A program made the translations under genes and the position numbers. Positions 1 through 9,797 of a stretch of DNA of 64,000 nt are shown here, in pieces (position 1 is the first letter of the stretch; every line of letters begins with the position of its first letter). The notes under the pieces are model-generated. The model searched no databases. It saw only the letters and a program-made list of their open reading frames with translations, and had not been told where the DNA came from. This DNA comes from Allium sativum (taxonomy: Eukaryota; Streptophyta; Magnoliopsida; Asparagales; Amaryllidaceae). The stretch covers positions 480,654,861 to 480,718,860 of the forward strand of contig CM060920.1 of assembly GCA_030737875.1 (NCBI GenBank), given 5' to 3'.

Positions 1-660
1 TTAGTTATATATTAAGTAGACATGTCATAAGAAAACATGAGGATTAGGAAAGGATAAACTTAATTATACATTAAGTAAAACATGTTATTCAACTTGTAAA
101 CATGTAATTAGATAGTAAATGACATGGAGATAAAAAGGGGTTGTAGATTACTTTCGTCAATTGCAACTTGTGGAATAACGTGTTATGTCACTTGGCTTAT
201 TAATGAACCTAAAACATGATTAAGTTAAACTTGTCTAATTAATTAGCTAATCTTGAATGGGGTCTGTTCTAGTGAGATATTAAGGGCCCAGGGAAAATCC
301 AGTAACCTGAATAAAATTGAATATGCAAGTTAATTACAACTTTATAAGATAGAGCAAGCGCAGGATTAAAATATTACACACAGGGTCTATTAACACATTT
401 GCGTGATGCACTTGGACCAGTCCGCATGTGCGAAGGTGAAGAACCCAACGGGATAGATTATCGAGGTGTCTTGAGACAAGGGAGAAGCACGTCCATCTTA
501 TTATTCTGCTTAGTTATTCTAGTGGTTATTCTTTCTGATTGCTCTATGGGACTAGATGGAAGCATGCGGATTTCGAGGGCCGTCGTTGGGTACTCCATGG
601 TGGTTCTCAATTGCAGTGCATGCTCAGGTTGTACTCGAAGAGGTTGGGTCTATGCGGTAC
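1..660 (+). mobile_element. Degenerate LTR remnant Z, left part
   Basis: Non-coding. The first 400 bases carry scattered TTAAGT/ACTTAA words, and about 540-660 aligns loosely with the E-type LTR near 31980-32080. The same LTR resumes at 12614 after element A; the direct repeat GGTAC at 656-660 and 12614-12618 marks the insertion. The left end lies outside the window. Short ORFs at 399-768 overlap in all three frames and look like chance. The homology of this left part is weak by eye; that of the right part is clear. Confidence 0.5.
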
Positions 661-3541
661 CGTGACGCCCCGGAATTTCGAACCAGTAAAAATTTCCAAA
701 AATCCTTCCATTCAAAACAAACGATGACAGCTACCATCATATTTTATAATTATATACAACATCACTAAATTCTCTGGATAAAATTTTAATAAATGCCACT
801 TATCAGAGTATTCATTTAATCCATAGGGTTCTCTTTAAATATAAATTAAACGCAATCATTAAATATAAATTAAACACAATTACCATAAATCTACCATCGT
901 GCAATTCTGAGAAGATGGACATCAATATTCATTTCTGCACACTCGATAAACATGTCAGTACAGCTTAAAGGATAAACATGAGAGATGCACCAACACAAGA
1001 TGTAATAACAAAAACTATTTTTATTAATAAAGCAGCTGCATCACTACCCCCATGTGACTGCCTACGTACCTTTATCTAATTGGGTAAGCAATTAGATACA
1101 GAATCAAGCCAACGTAGTTCTTCTTTACACAAAACATTTAAAATCAATGTTTACTTCCAAAATACTTTTTATATCATGTGGGGCTGAGGTAAAATACCTT
1201 TTTTTAATGCTCATTTGGAAAGACATCTATATATCTCTTGTATAGCTTTCTTTCAAAAGGCAAACATCTTTTATTATAAATACTAATCATCTTCTTGATG
1301 CAAAAATTCCTTCATAAACAATTCTAAGACCACTTTTATATTTCTCTAATATATGTTTGAAAAGATCTTCAAAGATTGAACTGAAATAGTTAAGTTCAAC
1401 ACCATTCATAACCTCGTTAAAACAAAAACACACCCAATTTAAACCTCGTTTAAAACACCAATCGTACTTCGTTTAATCACATACTAGTCATACCTCGATT
1501 GAACAGTATTCATACCACGTTTACACACTATTCATACCTCGTTTAAACAATAATCATACCTTCCTTAAACACTAATCATACCTTGTTTAAACACTAATCA
1601 TAAATGTCCTTAATCATTAGCCGTATATGTTGGTTACTTGTCAAAGCAAAAATCGCAACCAATATAGTATGTTAAAGTCATAGGCATCTTTAAATTAAAA
1701 CACAAGATTATGAAATAATAATGGATTAGATGATAAGTATACTAACTGTATTCCTTGCTACCTTTATGCAAAAGTCTCGTAGAAGATCATATGGTACTTA
1801 TCATCACTCCCAAGTAACCAATTGTTTTTCTCGAATTATTAAAATTCGTCAACCTTCCTTGTTCTCGACTTTGACACGTTTTGACTCACTTTTACTTTTG
1901 ATTTAACATACTCGATTTTATCAGTTCATTTACAATACTATAAGGAAACTCAAGTCCAAATTTGAGAGGATTTGGAATAGTATACCATGATTTTAAACTC
2001 AAAACGTCTATAACGACGTTTCAGTCATGCTATGAAAAGTTCTGCTCGTTTTAAGATACTTCATAGCCAATTCAGAGAAAAGATAGCGCTTCCAAGAGTA
2101 CTATGAGAAGTTTTGGATGGTGTGTAATGATTTTAGACTAAAATCATCTACTACAGCGTTTCTGGGCGCTATAGAAAGGTTCTGCTTGGTTCCGTGCTTC
2201 ATTAATAGAAAATATAGCGTTTCGGAGTGCTATGAAAAGTTCCGAAAATTAGATTTTAGCCTATTTTAGGCAAAATGTTTGACGTGTTTCTCTATGATAA
2301 AAATATTTTTTGACTCCAAATTTCTTACAGTAAGAATCTCTCTTTGTCTACTTAATTACCATAAAAAGAAAACCTCAAAATCATTTACCAATTTAATATA
2401 TAAAATCAAACATCATGACGCATTTTTAACGTGTCCATTTCGGGCTTACTTTTACCTCATTTTGCATCCAGTTTTCGGGTATGCAAACTGCCGAATTAGA
2501 AAAAAGTGCTAAGATGAAAGTTGTATCCCTTTGAATTAGCTTTCCAAACTGATAGAGAAGTCATAATTTCATTAAGAAATGCAAAAAAAATTCCAAAAAT
2601 ACCGAACGTCATTTTCAGTGATTCGGGTTCTATCGTTTCTTCGTAACTTTCACAATTTTTCTACAGAACATGAAATGAATACATGAACTTAAATAGTTTT
2701 TATCACCTTATACTTGTGCCTCGATCTTGTATTTATTCTCTAGGCTTCTCCCAAACTTCTATTATTTATCTTATTTTGTTTTTCATTTGTGAATGCATAA
2801 AATAAAATGAACCCTTCCACCCTTTATATAAAAATTTCAAGGCTAGTTTAGTAATTTAGTTTCGGACACTTGTCCTTCATCATTCACGCAAACCATAAGA
2901 TGATGACACATGCCTACTTGAGTTTCCTAAGATGTTTCTACACATGGACACCTGAGAGGGTTATGTGTCCTTATCACTTTCTTTTTCTTTTTCTTTTAGC
3001 TTACATGATAAGTTTCTTAATCTAAATTTATATCTTTTAACTTACATGGTAAGCTTCTCATTTTAAATTTAAATTTATATCATTTAGCTTACATGATAAG
3101 CATCTTTTTTAAATTTAAATCATTTAGCTTACATAATAAGCTTCTCTTTTTAAATTTATATCATTTAGCTTAAATGATAAGCTTCTCTTTTTAAATTTAT
3201 ATCTTTCAGCTTACATAATAAGCCTCTTCATATTTATTTTCCCTCACATGAATACATACAACCATGCTAACTTTATATATAATGTGTGTTAGCATGCACG
3301 AGAGCTTCATGACCTTTCTGAAGTTTTAGTTGATGAAAGGTCGTCAATTTAATAAACGACTTACGGTCACATTTTCAATTTCACATCAAATTGAATATTT
3401 TTGTACATTAGTTTTAAAAACTATTTCACTATCACTCTTTATTATTTAAAAGAGCTTTATTTTAGTTATGACTCATAACTTCAATATTTAAATTTTATTG
3501 AATATTTGTAAATTCAAGCGGTAAATTTTCAGTTTGTTGCA
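661..3541 (-). repeat. 3' LTR of element A
   Basis: About 2.88 kb, matching 9798-12613 along its length. On the plus strand it starts CGTGACGCCCCGG (the other copy starts TGTAACACCCCGG, so the terminal TG has decayed) and ends GTTTGTTGCA (other copy GGTTGTTACA). It contains runs of related lines such as ATACCTCGTTTAAACAC (about 1440-1620) and ATTTAGCTTACATGATAAGC (about 2995-3230), each a short tandem repeat. Near 840-890 it has an extra copy of an AAATATAAATTAAAC segment absent from the other LTR. Confidence 0.9.
2990..3235. repeat. Tandem repeat (TTTAGCTTACATGATAAGCTTCTC type) in LTR A
   Basis: Five to six imperfect units of about 40-45 bases. Each holds the words AGCTTACATGATAAGCTTCTC-like and TTTTAAATTTATATC-like in order, and the AGCTTAC/ATAAGCT halves are partly self-complementary. 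The equivalent array in the other LTR is at about 12112-12300 with different unit sequences, so the array has evolved separately in the two copies. Confidence 0.75.
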
Positions 3542-3554
3542 TTCTTTTCCCGTT
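3542..3554 (-). promoter_or_regulatory. Polypurine tract of element A
   Basis: Directly beside the left LTR, the minus strand reads AACGGGAAAAGAA before the LTR end. Just upstream in element sense lies a GGGGATGAAATTCC segment, typical of the sequence preceding the 3' LTR in plant chromoviruses. It would prime plus-strand DNA synthesis during reverse transcription and fixes the minus orientation. Confidence 0.75.
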
Positions 3555-5147
3555 GAAAAGGAATTTCATCCCCGAAATTCTATGCTATACTTAATCAAAA
3601 GAATGAAAAAAGTTACACACATAAAACTCTAAGTATTCAAAGCATTTTCTTGAAAGGATACTTTCAAAACAATTTCATAAATCGAAATTCTAAGACATAC
3701 CAGAACCTTTCAATTTATGACCAACATTCCATCAAATCTGCAAGCTATACTGGATCAGGCACACCATACTTTTTTTTATGCCCAAATTCAGGATTATGTT
3801 CTATGCAATCCACATCGATACCTAGCCTCCATCCCATGAACATACACTCAGATCATCCAGTAAAGACATACTCTTTTTGTGTGGTTCCCATCTAAATGTA
3901 CCAAAGATTCATCGTACTACGGCATTTCCGACTCATCATCATCAAGCAAGGATGTATTCTCCATGTTGCGCTACCCATCAAAATGTACCAGAGAGTAATA
4001 TTTTCAAGTTAGACATCTTATATATTTATATCTTCATTTTCTTTTATTTACTTTCAAAAAGATAATTATATTCATCAAAGTCACCTCGTCAAATAATGTG
4101 TTACTCTCCTTGTTGCGGTACCCATCAAAATGTACCGAAGAGTAATAGAAACCTCAAATAATATCTTTAATTTTTTTTATAATATGATTATATTCATTAA
4201 AGTCACCTCATTAAATAATGATTTACTCTCCTTGTTGTAGTACCCATCAAAATGTACCAGAGAGTAATAAACACCTCAAATAATATCTTCATTTTTTTAT
4301 ATAATATGATCACATTCATCAAAGTGGATCCAAACCACACAATCAATCAAGGATATTTTATCCTATTGCGGTCGGGATCCTGTCATTAAATATGATGTAC
4401 TCTGCTCGGCTCGATGCCAACATAGATTAATAGTTGCACTATCCAAGATCTATTGTCTTATGATGGAACCCCATCATCAAATAAATGTACTCTACTCTGC
4501 TCGATACTAACATAGAGTAATAGTGCACTACCCAAGATCTATTGTCTTATATCGCACATCGTCGTCGACATCATCCGAAGGTATCCATCCTTGATGAGAT
4601 AATCAATATTAATCTTTAGTACGTTTAAACAAAGTATACTCTCAAAACACTTATACTTTGTAATCATTACCCTTATATGGATAACCATTTTATTTTAGAA
4701 AATTCATTTTCTCAACTTCAAAAATTATCAAAGGTATGAATCCCCTTTTTTTCAAACATATAGTCAGTTTGCAACAATGTTTTGAGATAACTAACTTTCA
4801 AAATTTTGAAATATATCTGATAAGTATTTTAGATAATTAGTCCAGCTTCCCAATAAGATTAACTTCGACTAAACCTAAATCAAGGAATCAATAGTTATGA
4901 CTGAATTGTTGAGAGATGTTTCAGTAGCTTTTTAAGCTAACACCATTAATGCTAAATAATTATAATATCTTATTATATAAAAGTTTCTCACCTCGATTTT
5001 GCATGAATGTAGTTCTCAATTTTACTCCTCCTGATCTTCCTTAAGTTTATTTGCCGAAGCTCATTTAACTCGTTCCTCGATAAGTTGCAATATCTCATTC
5101 CTCTTAAGCCACTTTGTTGCATCCATTTAAAGCTGCAACATTCCTTC
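3555..5147 (-). other. Internal non-coding region of A, 3' half
   Basis: No frame here shows retroviral motifs; the ORFs at 3650-4065 are short and repeat-rich. Two sets of hairpin-forming tandem repeats occupy about 3950-4540. The rest (4560-5147) is AT-rich unique sequence. The segment continues across nested element B at 9511, and CCTTC at 5143-5147 is the left copy of B's target duplication. Confidence 0.7.
3950..4540. repeat. Hairpin-containing tandem repeats inside element A
   Basis: Three units of about 122-148 bases (cores near 3957, 4101 and 4223) share CCCATCAAAATGTACC. In each, TTACTCTC upstream and GAGAGTAAT downstream are complementary, with inner arms GGTAC and GTACC, giving a two-step stem. 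Two further units of about 100 bases (cores near 4388 and 4487) share GCTCGAT, then TAGAGTAATAG, then CCAAGATCTATTGTCTTAT. They lie near the polypurine tract, that is, in the 3' untranslated part of the element. Confidence 0.75.
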
Positions 5148-7121
5148 TGTGATGATCCCAAACTCCCATAGTACGAAAGAAAGGATGATCATTGGAATAT
5201 AACACAGAAACAATAACAAAAAACAGAAATATAGAACTACATCAGATAAAGTACATCAAATTACACTACGAATAATATATCATCAGAGTTACACAGCATA
5301 ATAGGATAATACTTAGTACAAAATATAGTTTTCAACTTAATATAAAATGTCTGCAGCGGAATCAAACATAATATACTAAATGAAATCTGAACAACATAAT
5401 AGAAATGATAGGATCCATCTTCAGCTCCATAGCTATCCAGAAATGAGTCTGCTAAAAACCTGTATACAAGGCTGCCCGTGTGGAAAAGATGGCACCCGAG
5501 TTTGCAAAGTGAAACAAACTATGAGTCAGTCATGAGACTGGTATGAGAAATCTTATTTAACCTATTTAATAATAAGGCTAATCACATGACCACACCGCTA
5601 ATGCGGAACTGGTTTACTCCATTGGATTGCCAGTGCATAAATAAAGTAAATCGTTAAACAACGCAATGCTTTTTAGAAAAATGAAACCATTATAAGACTC
5701 AAGTCCCATCACACAATGCAACGCAAACCAGAGGATAGAGTTTTACCTTATAATGGTCAAAAATGCTTGATATGATAAAACAGAGTTGATATTATTATTA
5801 TTAGTGTATATATATTTCAAAAACATTTCAATCATAATATATCAATCATAGATGACATAGCTACCATATACTATGTCGACGTACTAGTTATACAATCAAA
5901 ACCGCATGGTGTCGTATTGGAAGTTGGATTTCCATCATGAACCAAGACGAGGCCAACTAGATGGCGATTCTTGGGGGAAAAATGTGGGCGATGGCGGAAG
6001 GTTTCAGACCACGGTTCTCGATGCACACCACTCCAGAACCAATCTCCACCGTTGACTACGCCAATCTCACTCCCCTCTACGATTTTCTCTTTGGAGGTTT
6101 CGAATTCTATTGAATAGATTAGGAGAAAAGGGAGGGAGATGGAGGGAGCACGATGGCCATTAATCTCGTGAAAGGCGGTGGTATACGGTAGTTAGGGTTA
6201 TACGGATTACAGTATACGTATTTATACGTAATTTCATTTTATTAATTTATTTATTTATTTCTTTTTAATTTCGATATAATTTCTATATCGCTCCTAACTC
6301 CAAATCAAACCCAACGAGTGTCGCCTCTAGCTAAATACCCCCATTCTGGACACAATGAGATATGTCTCGTTAGCTAATTCGATGGTTTTGATAGGTTTTT
6401 ATTTAAATTTAAATATAAAATATTAAATTATTTAACTTTGATCGTACATTTTAATTTACCAGGGCCACATACTGACTCCAAAAATTCCTGAAAAATAAAT
6501 CCAGCTATGTTTTGACGATACGGTCCAAAAAAATAATTTCGTCGAATTTGGAGACCGTTCGAAAAATAGTCATTTTCTAGTCGATCAAATTTGACTGAAA
6601 TTTACAAAAACACATTTTCATTTGCCACGCTCACATATTAATTCCAAAAATTATGAAAATTGGAATCTTGCAATAATTTGACATTTCGGATCCAATCAGG
6701 GTGGTTTCATCGAAAACGGAGGTCGTTTGCGAAATGGCTATTTATACGGGCTATATATTATATTAAATTCCATAGCGACTATTCTGAATATTCAACTGGC
6801 CATAACTTTTGATTCCCACCATGAAATTTCAATTTTTCATATTTTTGGAAAGATATTTTTAAACAGATTCTATTATTTTTTATTTCACTAAAATCCGATT
6901 TATTTTGCATCATGTAAAGTTAGTCAAAGTTCGAATTAAATTTTCAACTACCGCGCTATTTCTAACTCCTTTTAAAATTAAAATAAATATATTCATTAAA
7001 ACTTCAATTTAAATAAATTTTAATCGTTATTATTTAAAATAAATTATTTTAACTATTAAAAATTCAACAAAATAGCCAAAATAAAAATTTTAAATTGGCT
7101 CTGATTTTCTGGGTTGTTACA
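5148..7121 (-). repeat. 3' LTR of chromovirus B
   Basis: 1974 bp. The plus strand starts TGTGATGATCCC and ends GGTTGTTACA, followed at once by the polypurine tract. Its last 460 bases match 9043-9505. Several lines such as CATCGAAAACGGAGGTCGTTTGC also occur in the giant LTR I near 59190, so B and I belong to related families. Confidence 0.9.
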
Positions 7122-7134
7122 ATCTCCCCCACTT
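7122..7134 (-). promoter_or_regulatory. Polypurine tract of B
   Basis: The minus strand reads AAGTGGGGGAGAT immediately before the 3' LTR, preceded by TTTTGGGACGAAAAGC. This is the usual layout at the end of the internal region of plant chromoviruses and primes plus-strand synthesis. Confidence 0.8.
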
Positions 7135-7248
7135 AAAAGCTTTTCGTCCCAAAAAAGGAAACAACAGTAAAGTAGGAAACAAAACGGAAAATGTAAAATA
7201 TTGTAAATGTACCTTACACTAGAGCTAGTCAGAGATATCCACTCTGCA

Positions 7249-7449
7249 TTAGGGGTAAGCCTGGTTGAAGCTATCCTCGGTCGCCCATGTACAGTCTCTA
7301 GGATCTCCGCTCCACTGCACTTTGACTAGATGGATTCTTTTGTTCCTCAGAACTCGGGTTTCTTTGCCAATGATCTTTACCGGCTCCCTTCTTACTGATA
7401 AATTTGGGGTAATCTCCAAATCTTGTTGTGCAGCTTCTTTCACAATCAA
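7249..7449 (-). pseudogene. Integrase C-terminal chromodomain, element B
   Basis: A 66-residue frame contains EPVKIIGKETRVLRNKRI, then HLVKVQWSGDP, then CTWATEDSF and a terminal AYP. This is the chromodomain that plant chromovirus integrases carry at their C-terminus; in active elements it is thought to guide integration to heterochromatin by binding modified histones. It is separated from the integrase body by a frameshift near 7446. The aromatic cage is only partly recognisable (W of VQW, W of TWA). The gene ends about 115 bases before the polypurine tract. Confidence 0.85.
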
Positions 7450-8440
7450 GTCTGATCATGTACATGCTTCCGAAGTTGAGACACATGGAAAACATCATGT
7501 ACCCCTGGCAACCAGTCAGGCAATTGAATCTTATAAGCGAGAGTTCCAATTCTTTCTAGAATAGGGAAAGGACCAATGAATCTAGGAGCCAACTTCCCAG
7601 TCTTCCCAAAATGAACTACTCCTCTTAATGGAGAAACTCTCAAGTACACATAATCACCAACAGCAAATTCTAAATCTCTTCTTCTTGAATCTGCATAACT
7701 TTTCTATCGGCTCTGAGAAGTTAGTAATCGCTTCTTAATGAAATTAACTTTGTCCGAAGCTTCTCGAATCATGTCGGGACCCAATACTAGCCTATTGCCT
7801 GGTTCAACCCAATATGCGGGGGATCTACAAGGCCTGCCACACAATGCTTCAAATGGCGACATTTGCAAGCTTGCTTGGTAACTGTTATTATAGGAGAACT
7901 CGAACAAATGCAAGTGATCTTCCCATGATCCACCAAAATCAAGAATACATGCCCGCAACAAGTTTTCCAGTATATGGTTCACCCTCTCAGTCTGGCCATC
8001 TGTTTGAGGATGATAAGCGGTGCTCAGATTTAACATTGTTTCCAGCTCTTCTTGGAAAGCTTCCCAGAATTTACTAGCGAATATAGGGTCACGGTTACCA
8101 ACAATGCTACTGGGAACCCCATGTAGTCGAACAATTTCTTTGAAATAAATTTTCTCCAAGCTCTGAGCTATTCTAGTTGATCTGACAGGAATAAAAAGGG
8201 CAGACTTCATGAAACGATCAACGATCACCCTAATACTGTCATTGCCTTTTCTAGTCCGGGACAAGCCATTAATAAAATCCATGGAAATTTGATCCCATTT
8301 CCAACTTGGAACCTCTAGTGGTTGTAATAATCCGGCAGGTTTTTGCTGATCACTTTTGACTTGATGACAAGTAGAACACCTGTTAACATATATGGAAATG
8401 TCTCTTTTTATAGGTTCCCACCAGAACGTACGCTAGAGAT
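7446..8440 (-). pseudogene. Integrase of chromovirus B (broken)
   Basis: The longest frame (8282-7704) is the catalytic core and reads on from an upstream zinc finger: CSTCHQVKSDQQKPAG near 8365-8330, then WKWDQISMDF. The second catalytic block reads VGNRDP where the family has Asp at the second position, so the acidic residue is Asn (codon 8094-8096). The third block HPQTDGQTER keeps its Glu. An in-frame TAG near 7703 separates the core from the GPY-type segment (7649-7446, KLAPRFIGPFPI). Two more stops precede the zinc finger. It cannot encode a working enzyme. Confidence 0.88.
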
Positions 8441-8554
8441 TATGATACATCTTGCTCACCCCTGGATGAATACAAAGCTTGGATTTATGACATTCATTCA
8501 TTACTTCTCTTCTGAGCTAAGGGATATTCGGGACACAAGTTCGGCCTTTTAACC

Positions 8555-9041
8555 TTAGAACTCCCTTGTTATCAATTTGGGAACTGGAGGGTTCGCCTTC
8601 CCAAACTCTTTTACTAATTCTCTGGATAAATTCATCATCCTTCTGAAGAGCAGAGATTTTGTCAACAAAGTAGGTGTAATGATAAGATTGGTGATAATAA
8701 GATTGGTGGCGACCACATTCTTCCTGCTGAGCGCATCGGCTACTACATTGGCTTTCCCTGGAGTATACAAGATGTCCAGATCATAGGCCGCAAGAAATTC
8801 TAACAAACATTGTTGCCTCAAATTCAAATCCCTTTGGGTGAACAGATACTTCAAAAATTTATGATCTATGTATAATTCGAACTTCTCACCCAAGAGATAG
8901 TGTCTCCATATCTTCAAAGCAAAAATGATGGTTAACAACTCAAGATCATGAGTAGGATATCTCTTCTCATGTGACTTCAATTGACGACTATCATAAGCAA
9001 CTACTTTGTCTCTTTGCATTAGTACCGCAGTAGTACCTTCA
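8555..9041 (-). pseudogene. RT end and RNase H of chromovirus B (truncated)
   Basis: A 154-residue frame from 9019 contains [20 protein letters not shown], then [16 protein letters not shown] and [13 protein letters not shown], the hallmark end of gypsy RNase H. Reading extends upstream to about 9041 ([11 protein letters not shown]), where it meets LTR sequence. The polymerase active site is missing because the deletion breakpoint lies downstream of it. RNase H would degrade the RNA strand during reverse transcription. Confidence 0.85.
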
Positions 9042-9042
9042 A

Positions 9043-9505
9043 TGGAATCTTACAATAATTTGACATTCCAGATCCAACCAGGGCGGTCTCATCGAAAACG
9101 AAGGTCATTTACAAAATGGCTATTTAAACGGGCTATATATTATATTGAATTCCATAGCGACTATTCTGAATATTCAACTGGCCATAAATTTTGACTCCCG
9201 CTATGAAATTTCAATTTTTCGGATTCGTTGGAAAGATATTTTTAAACAGAATCTAATATTTTTGATTTCACTAAAATCCGATTAATTTTGCATCCTGTAC
9301 AGTCAGTCAAAGTTCGAATTCAAATTTTCAAACTACCGTACTATTTCTAACTCCGTTTGAAATTAAAATTAATATATTCATTCAAACTTCAATTTAAATA
9401 AATTTTAATCGTTATTATTTAAAATAAATTATTTTAGCTATTAAAAATTCAGCAAAATAGCCAAAATTTAAATTTAAATTTGCTCTGATTTTCCGGGTTG
9501 TTACG
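9043..9505 (-). repeat. Truncated 5' LTR of chromovirus B
   Basis: Matches 6661-7121 nearly base for base, from TGGAATCTTACAATAATTTG to GGTTGTTACG (final A changed to G). It stops abruptly at about 9042, where RNase H coding sequence begins. CCTTC follows at 9506-9510. Confidence 0.9.
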
Positions 9506-9510
9506 CCTTC

Positions 9511-9797
9511 CTTTACAAGCCACTTCATTCATTTCTTTGTTACTTTTGTAGATAATCATATGCACTTACAACTCCATTAATCCTCTTTATGTGGTGCTTA
9601 AAAATGAATCAACACATTATTCTATAAACAGAAGTTAAACAAATAAATATTACTCATATACCTGGTAAAAGGAATGGTGCCTTACCTTATCCAGTTTATT
9701 CACCAAATTAAGTTACTTCATTTCAAAATTTCTAAGATTATATTCTAATCTTAAGTGACATTTCATTTAGGAACCTAACCTAAGCTCTGATACGACT
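9511..9797 (-). other. Internal non-coding region of A, 5' part
   Basis: The remainder of element A between B and the 5' LTR. No coding signal seen. It ends in the primer-binding site. Confidence 0.7.
9784..9795 (-). promoter_or_regulatory. tRNA-iMet primer-binding site of A
   Basis: The minus strand reads TCGTATCAGAGC two bases after the LTR end, an 11 of 12 match to the initiator-Met site TGGTATCAGAGC. It fixes the right LTR as the 5' LTR. Confidence 0.85.

Larger units (their letters stand above)
5148..9505 (-). mobile_element. Ty3/gypsy chromovirus B, internally deleted
   Basis: Inserted in element A with an exact 5-bp duplication CCTTC (5143-5147 and 9506-9510). The 3' LTR is complete (5148-7121). 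The 5' LTR keeps only its first 460 or so bases (9043-9505) and then joins pol directly, so the rest of the LTR, the primer site, gag, protease and most of RT are gone. Remaining pol order on the minus strand is RT end, RNase H, integrase, chromodomain, polypurine tract. That order, with a chromodomain fused to integrase, identifies a plant chromovirus (Del/Tekay group likely). Confidence 0.92.
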
